Positions 1 through 13,423 of a stretch of DNA of 64,000 nucleotides are shown here, in pieces. The first letter of the stretch is position 1; each line of letters opens with the position of its first letter. The notes under the pieces are model-generated. The model was not told where the DNA came from and did no database searches. It saw only the letters and a program-made list of their open reading frames with translations. The position numbers and the translations under genes are program-made. This stretch comes from Diprion similis (lineage: Eukaryota; Arthropoda; Insecta; Hymenoptera; Diprionidae): positions 14,024,146 through 14,088,145 of the forward strand of contig NC_060118.1 in assembly GCF_021155765.1 (NCBI RefSeq). Reading direction: 5' to 3'.

Positions 1-397
1 TGATAATCAAATGCAACCGCCTTACGATAACTATTCTCCAAATATTAATCAGAGAATACCTAGTAACTACTTTCGAACTATGGCACAGAATTGTCCATGG
101 CATCTATTTTACGATGTTTACAAACTCACTGATTTGATTAAATTTCAACGAACATTCACTTTGCACTCCGCACCTGCATTAGTATAAGCTTTGTTACGAC
201 TAGTTTTTTAAAGCATTTAAAAACAATATGCCATTACAATCCAATATCATTGAGACCCGATATCAATAATTCAATTGACGATTCGGTGATCTATTTAATT
301 ATATTAGACGACATTACGGGAATTTAAGTTTTTACGGATCGTTTCGCCCACCTTGAGAGTAATAGTTTCATGAATCTTTTGCAGACTTTTATTGCAG

Positions 398-483
398 GTA
401 GGTGCACTCCGTGACTCGTGCCGTCGTAGCGACCAAACCCATCGCGGTACAAATAAACGAATGGTACAAGGTTCAAGTTATGG
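398..483 (+). other. possible coding exon, laminin-G-like (weak)
   Basis: Seen: an acceptor-like tract ends in AG at 397, with a second AG at 401, and a near-perfect donor (GTAAGTATT) starts at 484. One frame open from 402 to 483 reads ..ATKPIAVQINEWYKVQV. Known: many laminin G domains have a strand of the form KPI..NEWhkV.V. Inference: this may be an internal exon of a LamG-containing protein whose other exons lie to the left or are too diverged to spot. Against it: that frame needs the second AG as acceptor, and no following exon was found. Confidence 0.3.
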
Positions 484-627
484 GTAAGTATTGTAAATAG
501 ACGAACCTCGCCTTAGGCTTAGAGGACTTCCCGGACTTCGCGGATGTTCCGGACTGCTGGCGTGGTGAAGCTGTTGCGACTGGCCGAGATGATCTCCGGC
601 GGTACCGACGGCCGTCGCTCCATTCAT
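478..627 (-). other. possible first coding exon on minus strand (weak)
   Basis: Seen: reading leftwards from 657 there is an acceptor (TTTGCAG), 30 nt of leader, then ATG at 627 and an open frame to 478 (49 codons). The product would be rich in Gln, His, Ser and Pro and include SPGSPLSLRRGSS. Third codon positions are GC-rich. A poor donor (GTTCGT) starts at 506. The plus strand over the same bases is also partly open. It could be the first coding exon of a gene continuing left of the window, or simply GC-rich DNA. No family recognised. Confidence 0.2.
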
Positions 628-1540
628 TACGCCGTGGCGCCTGGACTAAGCACTTTTCTGCAAATGAATAAAAAGTAATCGCGCGTAACAATGCGAGCAG
701 CAAATAACTATAACGTACAGACAGTGCTGGTTTGTAGGTCGTTTAATAAAACTTCGTCAAGACAAAAGAATGTTCTGTGTAAAACGAATTTACTTAAAAG
801 ATGTAGGTAATTGTTTTATGAATATTATTAAAGAATAATTCCTGATAACTTGATCAGTGCAGCAGATAATTTTAAGCCAATTGAATGTCTCTTATGGATT
901 CTGGGACCATTGATATGGTATTCTATGATTCAGAAATTAGAGAGCGGACCACGTCAACATAGACGAACCGAGGCATCGAAAGATCAAATCTTGATCGAAA
1001 CACTGTGAAACTGAACTTACTTTTGATATCGGCACGTGTGTGTCACTGATTTGAGAAGAACTCGCGTGTATTATAACACTCAACGACGGCACTGGAGAGT
1101 ATACGGATTTTCAGCTTGACGCTAAAGTTTGACAGCGATGACGACGATGGTTGACTGACGTGGCGGGTCTTCCTGATCTGATAACAAACGACGACTGACC
1201 GTCTGCGTGGTAGCTGACGGAGGAGATGCGAAAGCAACGGGCGACGCGACGTGTACCGCGGATTGGTCCGGGTCTACTTTTGAAGGCGGGATCAGGTGCC
1301 ACTGTGGGAAAAACAAGAAAAACGGATCGGAGGATTTAACCTATAGCGGCTACGTTTGATGTGGCGGCGGCGGGCGTCTCGACGCCTGCGCTTCTCGCCG
1401 GTTCGCTCTTCGGGGGGACCAGACTCAGAGCTCGGGCTTGGTCCAGGGACAGCCTCCCTCCACTACCTCGGCTATACCTCGGCAATAATTGTTGATCGTT
1501 GCCTGCAAGTAGAAAGACGGAGAAGGGATAACAGAGAACG

Positions 1541-1576
1541 CGGAGGATGGAGGATGGAGGATGGAGGATGGAGGAT
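1541..1576. repeat. GGAGGAT heptamer microsatellite
   Basis: About five head-to-tail copies of GGAGGAT. It sits in a GC-rich patch and keeps short frames open on both strands, which explains the spurious ORFs here. Confidence 0.85.
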
Positions 1577-3331
1577 GTTATCGGACCCGGGATGGAGGGA
1601 GAATGAAAGATGAAGAGCACGGAATGAGGTTTCGCGTTCACTGATGCCGTCCGAGATGAGACATATTAGACCGAGATGGCAACTTACTTTTCAATTCCAG
1701 CACACTATGTAGCTGAGCTGAGAATAATTAAATGCACCCCGTATCACAGATAGTCTATCAACGTACACATTTGACATACCCTTTGTCAGCAGAGACACCA
1801 GAATGTCTTCCTCGAATATAATTAACAAGATTAGGACCATGTGACCTAATGTTTTTTCGTCAGCTATCTTAAAATGGGTTGTTGCAGGTACTTCGATTTT
1901 TTCAAGAGCAATAGGTACCCCCTTGCGGGTGAACGGTAAATATTGTAATATATATACCGCAGACGAGTAATAACCATGCAAGCTAAAGCAGTAACCATCT
2001 GTTACTTGCTTCTCAACGAGGTCGACGGATATTATATTTAAAACTGTACAGCTGCAACTATGCCGCTAACCACGACACCGTCATAGACGTTTAAGGTCTA
2101 TCGCCGTCAGATCTCATGGCTATGTAATACCTTATGACGACTATGATGAATTCAACGCTGTAGCAGCGCGAGGTGACGCCTCACAGCACCTGACTTAAAG
2201 AGGTCATGATTTCATTTTGAGAGACTATAAACGGAACTGATGCGATAAAACTGTATTACTGAAAAAAGTCATCCAGACAACGGTCCTTGAACAGATTGCC
2301 CCCAAAAAAGAATAATCAATACATGTTGGTATGAGTGTTCTAAGAAAGATTTGACTCGGTTTTTGGTTGAGACCAAGAAATGCATATCTTGACTGGTGGT
2401 CGATAGTTTGCCACACGGAGAGAGAGAGAAAGAGAGAGAGGGAGAGAAAGTTTAACAAACAAGTGGAGAATCTCTGCTCGACTGCGGCTGCCGCCATGCC
2501 GGCTCTTCGAGCTCTGGCCAGGACGGGATCGCTGGTTGCGGGGGTGTTGAGCCTCGCCACAACCTTGGCTGTCGCGTCGTGCCACGCCCCATTTCATGGG
2601 AGCAACCAATGACGGTGAAGCGTCGCGATGCTACACTCCGCCAATAGGATTACCCTCTGACCCGGCGTTTCGCCAGCTGCTGACTGCATCCCAACCAACA
2701 CTCTGCCGAAAACCCGGGCAACTCTGCAGGGAACCAGGGGGCGAAACTCGGTGTCAGCTGCTACGGGCGGAGACGCGACCGATTTTGAGTTGGAAAAAGA
2801 TGAAGATGACAAAGAGGGAGGAAAAATAAAAAGAAACCGATGCGGGGAAAAATTGAGTGAAATTTTTCTAATCGCACTATAGATATATCCGGTACTTAGA
2901 AATACCCCTTTACATTCCTGGAATGAAAATCATCCGGCTCGAAATCATATTTATCACGAATTGCCAAATAGTCGACTAATTATAAAGGTCTGTAGATATC
3001 GTAGAGCAAACTTTGCTTCGTACAGTGAGAGTCGACGAGTCCTTTTTACGATTTCCACCTTCAGTAGATACTTTAATTGTGACGTGCTCGAAAAGTAAAG
3101 GATGACCAAGTTTCTCAGCCCCAATTCCTATGTTTAAAAAATAATGAAACGAGTCATATACTAGCCACCCCTGGCATTTGCTGCGTATGCGATGGTTATG
3201 CTAAGGAGCGGGTGAAAATGGTGTCCCGTACATTTCATCGGACCACTGAGTATGGCTCACCTGTCCCTCCAGGACGAAGTCGGTAAAACGTCGATGGTGA
3301 TATAATTCTTGCTCTTCCATCCTTGATTTGA

Positions 3332-3349
3332 CCCCCCCCCCCCCCCCCC
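3332..3349. repeat. poly-C run (18)
   Basis: Eighteen consecutive C. Long C/G runs are rare in insect genomes, so length polymorphism or assembly error is possible. Confidence 0.9.
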
Positions 3350-6349
3350 TTGAATCCGCTAATCGTGAACCGATCCCCGTTTTTACAATTCAAGCTTTGC
3401 ACTACATCTCTGGAAAATGAAGGACATGAAGGATCAGGTTGGTGAAAGTATTGGTTGGATTTCGAATAGCAATTAAAAATTCAACAGATTAGAGTGTGTT
3501 ACAGTGATCAAACTATTTGATGTTATATCCTCGAAACACCAGCGAATTTTGTAAAGACTGTTCTCGTTACGCCACAAGTGACCAGCAAAATTATTGGATC
3601 GAGAGGTCAATTGAATAGCATTTATTCTGATACGTGCCGCTCAATTAATTACTACGCTAATTCCGTATTCATCTTCTGTTGGCATGATTATACTTTTGTT
3701 ACATTAATCAGATGAATCAACAAAATTGAGTATTTTAGGAAACACGATGAAAATTGTACTGCAAACCGATAGAGAATATCGATTCTGGAGAGTTAGCTTT
3801 TGCAAGTCGGTATGGTATATACGTTGCGAAGATCCTATAAATTATGATATGCGCTATTCCATCCGTAGTTCGACTGTACCTGAATTGTGATACGATCTAA
3901 ATTTACCTAATGACTACTTCACCAATTAATTCATTTTATGGATGAGCACGAATACTATGCTACATTTACAAAGTTAAGTACGTGTAATGAAATTTGAAAA
4001 TCTGACAGAGTTGCATGGCATACAGCTATCCATCGACGATGGGTAACATCACATATTCGGTACTTGCAAAATAGTCGATTTTATTTGTTCATAATTTATT
4101 TTTCGGTTTTATTATTATTATTATTGCAATTGTGATTTTCTCGAGAACTATCAAGTATCTGCCATTCGCAAAAGTTAAATATTTGCTTGTCAAAAAAAGT
4201 GAGTAATAAATAAACACGCACTGTGTTATCCTCGACAACGTTATCAGCCGTGTTCAATGTTTGTTATAAAGCGGGAGCTGCCTTATCAACCCGAGGGCTG
4301 TTCGCCATAGGAGTCGATAAGGAAGAAAATTGCAAAACACCGGTGTCACTTAGAAAGTCGTTGGGCAGAGTTTTCTTTGGGTGGCTCTATTGAGAGAATC
4401 AAATTTTTTATCATACAAGATTCTACATGAAACTTGCAATAATTTATGAAAAATGAGACATAATTTTACGCAATCCGAATTACAGATTATACGCTAAAAA
4501 AGTACTCCTGTTAATAAAATTCTGATTTTGTTTCAGACATTAATTTTGTGACAATGATAGCAGAAAGTTTGCACTTTTGTTGCAACATGAAAAGGAACAT
4601 CAATATTATCAAATAGTTTTAAATTTAGTTCAATCGTGAAATACAACAGCAATTAATATTTCGAATTTTACATGTTGACAACTTGAATTAAGTTTGTAAT
4701 CAGTAATTTGAGTGTAATAAAATACGAAATGTAACTGAGTGGGTGCTCAAATACTGTTACACCGATCCTTACTAGGTAAAACACAAATATACGTACATAG
4801 TTCAGCAATAATTTCGCGCTCAAGCGTATCGTTTGAGAACGGATATTTCGATGATTATTCAACTGATCGCCACGGGCCACGGAATGGTCGTTAAAACTCG
4901 CGAATCGAGAATCGATCTAAAATACTCATTCGAGGTAATAAGGTTTAAGCGCGCACATACATGTAGTTCCCACATCCCCGTGGCGCATGTGAGTGTGTAA
5001 CGCGGCCGCGCGATGCCCGCGATATCCCTCCGCAATAATGCAACAGGTTCGCACTCTTCCGAATGTTACTCCGATTTCGAAATCTCGTAACAAATTCTTC
5101 ATGACTAGTCCTCGTGTTTTCGCATCGCGTGGTTACGAAACCGGGAGTGAGTAGATACTTAAGATACTTTCAATTTCATCGACTGCGTTACTTCGCTCCT
5201 GGTAATGGCGACAGAGAAAGCAGGGGTTTGTATTGTTTTTTGAAAAACTCACCATCTCTCAACGCCGCATGCCCGTTCTTGTTTCTCTAATGTGAATAGA
5301 CTGGCACTCTGTGTCCGAGGCAGAAGTTAAAATGTCTATCTGATAGTTGCAAAGGCAATAAAATCGGTTGTGCAACGTTTCCAATCGCTACCGCGACGGC
5401 CGGGAGGCGAGGGGGAGGAGATATCAATCCGCCGTTGACAGTTGACGATCGGGTGAGTCCGCCATTGTGTAATTTGTAACGGTCGTTTTCTCGCAGACCG
5501 CGCGATGAGCGAGAGTTTCCTCCAGATAATTATGGCAAGTTTTGCGTATCGGGACGTGTCATGAGGAAGGAATAATGTCACGATGAAGGAGTAATGCCGC
5601 GGTGTGCAACGATTCTTGCCTGCTTGTCATATTTCGTAGGTTTTTTCGATCGCGGCAATCGGCGACAACGCATCAACGCCCGTTACAGTCAGGGTACAGT
5701 CTTCCACCGATTCGGTGAGTGAGAACACTTTGGATCAGTCGTGGTTACTGCTTGTTTCCTGCTAGGCAGTAAAGATGTAATGTGGAAAAATCGTTTTAAT
5801 AATAATCCAAATACAAGGCCCGCCGTTGTGAGTAGTCGTTATTATGAATATAATCTGCGTTAGAAGACGAGCAACTTGTGCGACTCTCGAAACAATCGCT
5901 GTATGCATGTGTTCGAATTATTGCTGTAGGCTGTAGGTGAATGCGTATACAATTTTTAGCTAGCCAGAGTTATTCGCTCGCATGTTGGATACACGTCCTT
6001 TTCTTTCGTAGGCGACTCCGTAAGTATAAAGCTTCGAGCGCAGATCCTAACCTTCTTTCGTTAGTATAATATTCTTCGATCGCGGCGCGAACGACCTTCA
6101 CGCAAATAAATGTATACGTCGTATCGTTCTGCGTACCTACACGGCTTTCCGATCGCGAAGAAAGTCCGGGTGAATGTAAACATTGCCTGCAAGCAAAGTC
6201 ACCGGTGCGAAATGCATTCGAGTCGCAAAAATTATAATCACTGTACACAAACCTGAAACATCTATATTCCGGAAAACGTATGCGCGTATGCATCACAATC
6301 TCAGAGAAGGAGGTATTTTACAATTTAAGTGGAGTATTTGTGTTTTAAA

Positions 6350-7355
6350 AGTCTGCGGACAGCCCTGGAGATAGTCGATATTTTAGTGCAAAATTTTTTT
6401 TTTTCAAATCACTTATAACCCAGGAGGATATTTAATATTTAAGTGTAAAAGTTTGTTTAAAAAATCACCCACGACCCAGGAGGGTATCTAATATTTAAGT
6501 GTAGAAGTTTGTTTAAAAACTCACCCACGACCCAGGAGGGTATTTAATATTTAAGTGTAAAAGTTTGTTTAAAAACTCATCCACAACCCAGGAGGGTATC
6601 TAATATTTAAGTGTAGAAGTTTGTTTAAAAAATCACCCACGACCCAGGAGGGTATCTAATATTTAAGTGTAGAAGTTTGTTTAAAAACTCACCCACGACC
6701 CAGGAGGGTATTTAATATTTAAGTGTAAAAGTTTGTTTAAAAACTCATCCACAACCCAGGAGGGTATCTAATATTTAAGTGTAGAAGTTTGTTTAAAAAA
6801 TCACCCACGACCCAGGAGGGTATCTAATATTTAAGTGTAGAAGTTTGTTTAAAAAATCACCCACGACCCAGGAGGGTATCTAATATTTAAGTGTAGAAGT
6901 TTGTTTAAAAAATCACCCACGACCCAGGAGGGTATCTAATATTTAAGTGTAGAAGTTTGTTTAAAAAATCACCCACGACCCAGGAGGGTATCTAATATTT
7001 AAGTGTAGAAGTTTGTTTAAAAAATCACCCACGACCCAGGAGGGTATCTAATATTTAAGTGTAGAAGTTTGTTTAAAAAATCACCCACGACCCAGGAGGG
7101 TATCTAATATTTAAGTGTAGAAGTTTGTTTAAAAAATCACCCACGACCCAGGAGGGTATCTAATATTTAAGTGTAGAAGTTTGTTTAAAAAATCACCCAC
7201 GACCCAGGAGGGTTTAATGTTTTGGTGTCTTATTTATTTTTTTAAATTTCGCCGACAACCCACGAGGGTATTTGATATGATGGTGCAGTCCGTTTTTGTT
7301 TTTTATTTTTATAAAATCGCCAACAAACTAAAAGGACATTCAATATTTCAGTGCA
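6350..7355. repeat. 56-bp tandem repeat array (minisatellite)
   Basis: Fifteen copies of the core CCCAGGAGGG (or its GGA variant) recur every 56 bp between about 6421 and 7210, about 14 full units. Decayed units flank the array on both sides (from about 6350 and to about 7355). Unit variants differ at fixed sites: TATC or TATT after the core, GTAGAAG or GTAAAAG, AAAAAATCACCC, AAAAACTCACCC or AAAAACTCATCC. Early units follow a three-unit (168-bp) pattern that occurs twice; later units are nearly identical copies of one variant. No coding frame runs through it. Confidence 0.95.
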
Positions 7356-10300
7356 GTGCAGTGCAGTGGTTTTTTTTTTTGTTTTGATTGAAATTCGTTA
7401 ACAACACAGGGTACTGCCATAGTTTTCTGAATAATTGAATAAGTTATATATGGCATTCCGATTTTCTTCTCGAATAGATGATATCTGGTAATATTATACC
7501 TATATGTACGAGATATCAATAGGATCAAGTCCCCACTTCGCGTTCTTATGTACGTACTCTTCTACTTATACCTTGTTCACACGCTTCGGGTAACATTTCC
7601 TGCACAAATTTTTGTGACAACGTCGAGTAATATTAAATACCTGCGGATAATTTTAAATAAAAGAATTAGAAACATTATTACGAACTATGGCGGTACCCAA
7701 TTAAACCAAAATGTGAAGTGTAATATCATGACGCGCGTGGAGTCACTTTTGCTGCTTGCGTCTTCCCGAGGAACCGCATGTTGGATACCGTCATCATTTC
7801 TCCAACACACGAGCAATGTGACTGGACCGTCTGAACCATGGGGGTGGCTACGTCTCGCTCTCTTTTCCTGACTGTCATGCTGCGACGAACGACGTTGGTG
7901 AGGTTCTGTAAAGTCAACAAGCAGAAGAAGAAAAGGGCCGGTGAGCTTCGCATGCTAATAATAATTCATTCGGCTTACCTGCCAGGATCGCTTTGAATAT
8001 AATTAGCAGCGCTGGCAGAAAAAGCCGTCGTAACTTATCTATTTCTCCCTCCTCTTTCTATCGCAGGTAGCGTGGCGGTAACAATGATTCGTCACATTAC
8101 TGTACTCTTACCAATTTGCCAAACATGATTCCGTGGATTACTTAATCAGCCATAATATTGTTGTATTTGCAGCCTTTATAATTTTTTTCCTTCTTTTTTG
8201 ACCCAACTAAAATTCAGTATTAACTTTTGTGAATAGAATTATTCCATGTATAAAATACAGTAAAATCAATCTAGAATGTGAATAATCCGTTCTTTCCCTA
8301 CAGTTTCGAAACGGTAAGTTTAAACCACGGTGCGAGTGATCTAGCATGCCTGCCAGTATGCGAATGAGTGTCGTTCGCTTTTCCAAATAATGAAGTTCCA
8401 CATTGGTGGACTGCGAATAGAGGTAGGGGTAGGCAGGGTTTCGCGTAGGTACATAAGAAGCGGGTCGTATGCTTGAGTGTAGTGTGTGTTATACATGTTC
8501 ATCATAAGTCGTACGTAATCACATTCGCTCCGCGGGCTGGGGATCAAACCTGGGGTAGGCAGACGAGGACGCGGTAATGTATTTCATTCCACAGCGTCAA
8601 ATGGTTAAATTTGGCACTAGCTACACCACAGATTCAGATAGTAACTTCGCATCTTCATCATAGTCGGCAGAGCCAAACAAACTTGTAACGAAATTGCAAT
8701 CTGTGCATCGTTAAAATTTCCCTTTACATAAACACAAATGCGCTTTCTACTTGAGACAGTGACAACTAAGCAGCAAGAGCCAACCTTTGAACCATTTGAA
8801 TGAGCGAAATGCTTCTCGCTCGCCTCTGTGCTACGTGGGGCACGGAGGCGTGGCGGATGCTGAGCTTGAAGACGTCGCGTCGAAGAGGAACGCCGACCGC
8901 CACGCTACCGATTCTTCCGCTTTCTTCCTTCTTTTCTCCTTTATTAGTTCATTTACTTTATTCAACTAAAAATTTATCAGTATTTCCTGATTTTCTCCAA
9001 GACTGCGCTTTCAATGTCTGTTTCTCGTCGTCTTCTTTTCAGCTTTGTGTGTTTATTACAAATTCACTCCGTTTTCATATACAGGTGGATGATGTATGTT
9101 TTTGTTTCTGCATCGAAACTTCATATTTTCGACTCGCGATTATATTAAATTCTAATCCATATAGGTAGTACATCCAACCTAATGTTGAATATCTTTGACA
9201 CATTAACTAGTGACAAGCTTGGTTAATTGATTGTAAAATATGTGAAAGATAAGTTTTTTCTGTTTTGGTTCTACGCTGTCAATGAGAGGTTGACTAAATG
9301 AAAGTCAATGATATGGAATTAAAATAAGAAAATAAATAATGAATTTCTAATTTTATTGACGCCGGATTATACGTGATTCGTCACTCGCGCGCGATATATT
9401 TTTGCCATTAACAAGGCGAAAGCCTCGTCCGTTCACTCGATCGCGAAAATTTCCCCCAATTTTGTCTTACATTAGAGATGTCAATTCACAATAAACAAAT
9501 TTCTGAACGTCGAAAATAATGATGGTATAATGTTTTAAACTGAAAAGCAAACCAAAATAGTGAACGTATGAACGCAGAATACGTACCAATCAAAGGATTT
9601 GAATAAAATTAACTGCTGGAAGCTGTGATTAGAACAGCCACACTTATTCGGACAAGTAATAACAGTACATTTGTATAATTTGATCATCGTAACGCTTCGT
9701 CTAGCTGATGGGACAGCAGTTAATGCTGAATTAGTCGGTAACTGTAGGAAATTTCTGAACCGAAACTCCATGCACCGTCCTCCGTCTAGTTGCAACGAGC
9801 TTCTAACTCATTTAGCCGACTGTCTTTCTTTATTTTCGGCTTTTCTTTTATGACGGTCTTTGCAATCTTCAGTCAACGCCTGCTTCAAGGTCATGTGGAA
9901 AGACCATGAGACTTACGCAAACAAAGCACGGTTGTGACGCTTACGGAATAACCAAGAATGGGGCTTTCGCAGGGTCTATGTATCGCCATCCATCCATGGC
10001 CGAAGTTTGCGACACGGCTGGACGTGCGTCGGCTTCGCGAATGAGCCACAGCCAAGATCCAAGACCAAAGCGCAGTCGGTACGGCACATCAAACGTGTGG
10101 CTTCGCTAGTTCCCTCTGGTTACTGTGAGTTGCACCGTTCAGCCGCGATAAGGAAGAGTAAGCCAAAAGTCAAAACAAAAGAACGTGCGCAGTTAGCAGT
10201 AGTGGAACGTCCAAGTCAAGTCCAAGTGTCCCCGACACAAAAACTTTGTTATATACTATTTTTATTGGAGAAAAGTCGTTGAAATCCGATTTATCGATTG

Positions 10301-10462
10301 CCTGTTGTTTCTTTGTTGGTCATTTTCAACTGGATCAGTCTACATACAGTACAAATCATACTTGCGTCAGTTCTACGTCGTCACTCGCCGATGTTGTACA
10401 CGAATTGATTTTGTTACTCTCGAACTTTCGAACATATCATTTCCGAGGAAAGACTAAAAATC
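7356..10462. other. non-coding stretch upstream of the ceramidase gene
   Basis: No supportable gene. A short start-and-donor arrangement (ATG at 7838 after AACC, open to a GTGAGG donor at 7901) could be a first exon, but no partner exon was found. GC-rich patches lie at about 8780-8900 and 9960-10200. The latter may be 5' untranslated sequence of the ceramidase transcript. Confidence 0.4.
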
Positions 10463-12293
10463 ATGTGGAGACCGTTAGAGCGTGGAAGCTCACCGGTAGA
10501 TTGGTGCGAAGGGAACTACAGCATATCTCCAAGTATTGCTGAATTTATGAATACGGTATGTAAATAAACTCCATGTGGTTACACACATGACATGGGAATT
10601 CTAAGAAGTCACAATCCTTTGTTCGAATAATTGAGAGTATTCCAAGAATTTTTTATATAGTTATTGTTAATTCGTGGGTTTAGAGCAAGAACAGTAGTTG
10701 ACGTCAAACCCTCTATTCCACGCATCATTGATTCTGTTATTAATGAAATTATTTCACAGTATTTGCGAACAGCGTCAGAGTTTTGGCAATATAAAATGGT
10801 CGATGAGATATCTCCCTTCTTTTTCCAATTGTGATCCAGCCTGTAGTACTGGCCTTGTTGACTCGGATACTCTAACTCCTTTGTTCCGCATGATGAAACT
10901 TGATTAACTCATTACTCATTAATAATAATGATTTTGCAGTTTAGCAATGTCGTGTTTCTACTTCTGCCTCCGGTTCTGATGCACCTCTTTAGAGATTACG
11001 GGAGATTCGTAAATCCTGGAATTCATGTCATCTGGTTCCTGTTAATGATCGTCGGCGCCAGCAGTGCATATTTTCACGCAACTTTATCTCTCATAGGTAC
11101 AGCTGTCTGAAAATATTTTAAGAAATGTATTATACGAGATTCTACGTCGTTGGTTGAGGCTCTCTCAAATTTTCACCTTCGTATATTTATTTTAGGGCAA
11201 CTGTTGGATGAACTTGCAATATTATGGGTATACATGGCTGGATTCTGCATGTTTTTTCCAAGGAGATATTTTCCTCATGTATTCAAAAATAACAGAAAGA
11301 GATTCTCAATATTTGCAATACTGTCCACGGTAATCGCCACAGGTTTGGCAGTTATACATCCGTTTGTAAATGCATTCGCACTAATGACTCTCTGCATTCC
11401 TGCTTTTGGGTTTATGGTCATTGAACTGAAGAGGTGAATTCTCAATTTATATCTTATTATCATATTACTCCTTTGCCATTTCATCAACCTAATGACATAT
11501 TAACATATTTTCAAATAGCATATGATTGAGAAACTATTAGGGAACTTTTTTTGCCAACATACTTGTAATAACAGTAGTTGATTCATGTTAGTAGAATTTT
11601 TTATGTCACTCCTCTGAGAACTTGACAAAGCTGCAAATCTTGGGTGATTTGTACATGAAAGATTTACAAATTTATATTCTTCAGTTCATTATGAATCTAA
11701 GAAATCTCTTCATTATCACGTCTCGTTTGCGTAGGCTTGTACCGTAAGATTTTTGTGAAGCAGGGCTGTCTTAATTATTGTAGAGGACTCTATATCTAAT
11801 TGTGTTATCGATCATTGATTGTGAGTGGCTCTCGTTGGCAAATTTGCCTGGTGAAACTCATCTACAGCATTATTCAACAGTCATTTCTAAATATTGATTC
11901 TTATGCGTGTTTCTTAGTGTCATAAGCTTAATAATTGGTAAGGAAATCTATTTGACGGTATATTTTTTCAGGACGAAATCTGCTAGAGTTTATCGTCTCG
12001 GTGTTCGATGTGGTGCTATTTGGATATTGGCAGTAACCTGTTGGCTCAACGATCGATTATTCTGTGATACTTGGCTTAACTTAAATTTTCCTTATCTTCA
12101 TGCGCTGTGGCATTTGTTTATTTTTATTGCAAGTTACACAGCTGCCGTTTTGTTTGCTTACTTTTCTGTGACGGAAGAGAAACCGCATCAATCTCCGATA
12201 CTAAAATATTGGCCCAGGAATGATTTCGAATTGGGAATACCTTATGTCACTATAAGAAGTTACATCAAGGTAGACAGTAATACGAATATATAA
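10463..12293 (+). CDS. ACER: alkaline ceramidase
   Basis: Four coding exons: 10463-10555, 10940-11096, 11196-11433 and 11972-12293, all GT-AG, giving 269 residues, the usual length of the family. The protein is a multi-pass ER/Golgi membrane hydrolase that splits ceramide into sphingosine and fatty acid; the Drosophila homologue is brainwashing. Seen: the N-terminal [19 protein letters not shown] signature, then SxxxH (Ser73, His77), Asp88 in QLLDEL, and His206/His210 in HALWH. These match the zinc ligands and catalytic residues known from human ACER3. Hydrophobic helices alternate throughout. The start is the first ATG of the signature exon. It runs convergently towards the pterin synthase gene. 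Nothing is broken. Confidence 0.96.
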
Positions 12294-13423
12294 CGCAATC
12301 AACCGGCAAAATATTATTTCGAACTTACTTTCTAAGTATCATTCTAATAGATCGAAACTATCAGTATTTAATGGTCTTATTAAAATTCATTTTCTAAGAA
12401 ATTCAGTGAAGCCAGTGTTGATTAATCCTTGTGGTTTGAAATATGTAAATTCAGTCCATAAGTTTCACTTGGTTAATATATGCAACAATGTTACGTATTT
12501 GACACGCCTATGATATCAAATTATGCTCACAAGTTTCATCATTGCAGTTTGACGAACATCAAATATCTTTTCAATTATTCACCAATGCAGTGAATTCTGA
12601 TAATTCTTCCCGAATAGCAGTTATTCGGTGAAGTTAAATATAAACTCGGTTCCATGATCTGACAGCAAAACTTAGTAGCATACAGTCGGTATCACGAAGT
12701 CTGAGCTGGCTTGAAAATTAATCAATATTATGAAATGTGAATTTTTATACCGAATCTTTTCAATATGAAGCAAATTTCAATACATCAACAGATAGAGACT
12801 GAGATTACATAAAATAATAATAATAACAATAATAATAATAATAATAATTTCAATAATACTACTTTCTAATAATAATGATAACAAGATAAACTTAACATGA
12901 ATTTATAAACTCATATTTTTATAGATGATTGTAATGCGAGGTGCAACTACTTTATCAATTTTAAATGAGCTTTTAGTATTGGGATAATCGGCGAGATCGC
13001 TATCAGAAATTTTTTATACCTGTGACTAATTGTTAAGGATTAAATGGAACGTACGTGCGTCATTCTATTTTACACGCATGTACAGATAAATAGACTCGAA
13101 AGTAGCATTTTACAAGGATTCGAGCTTGTGATAGAAGTATATATACCAAAAATATACAATGTATGTAAAACTATATGATGATACAGTATAATTGTTTAAC
13201 ATATGTGAAGTACAGTACTAAGTGCGAACAAGTAATTTGAGTACGAAATAGATATAATGTTGAATTTGGAATGTGAAGTTTCTTAATACCATTGATTAAG
13301 TAACGATGTACTTAAAATGTTGATCTGTGATTATTGTCATGTTCTCTAAAATATATTATTTCATATACACATAGGCACAAGCGCCAATTTCTTGAATTAA
13401 CTCTGACCGATTGGTTACGATAA
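12294..13423. other. convergent 3' intergenic region
   Basis: AT-rich DNA between the convergent ceramidase and pterin synthase genes, with an ATA/AAT microsatellite at about 12808-12850. It presumably holds the 3' untranslated regions of both. I see no coding signal. Confidence 0.6.

Larger units (their letters stand above)
628..6349. other. non-coding stretch with GC-rich patches and simple repeats
   Basis: No supportable gene. It holds GC-rich patches around 1180-1480, 2460-2790 and 4960-5720 that look like promoter or 5' exon DNA rather than coding sequence. It also holds a 7-bp tandem repeat (GGAGGAT, about five copies, 1541-1576), a GA-rich microsatellite (about 2418-2450) and an 18-base poly-C run (3332-3349). 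Open frames here are short and overlap on both strands without conserved motifs. Confidence 0.5.

Noticed and set aside
2474-2612. Signal-peptide-like frame MPALRALARTGSLVAG...
   Set aside because: It is hydrophobic and starts with ATG in the GCCGCC context, but the frame ends after 38 codons, no donor follows, and the opposite strand is equally open in this GC-rich patch.
8525-8575. tRNA-like B-box (GGTTTGATCC on the minus strand)
   Set aside because: No acceptor stem or anticodon arm can be folded around it. At most a decayed SINE fragment.
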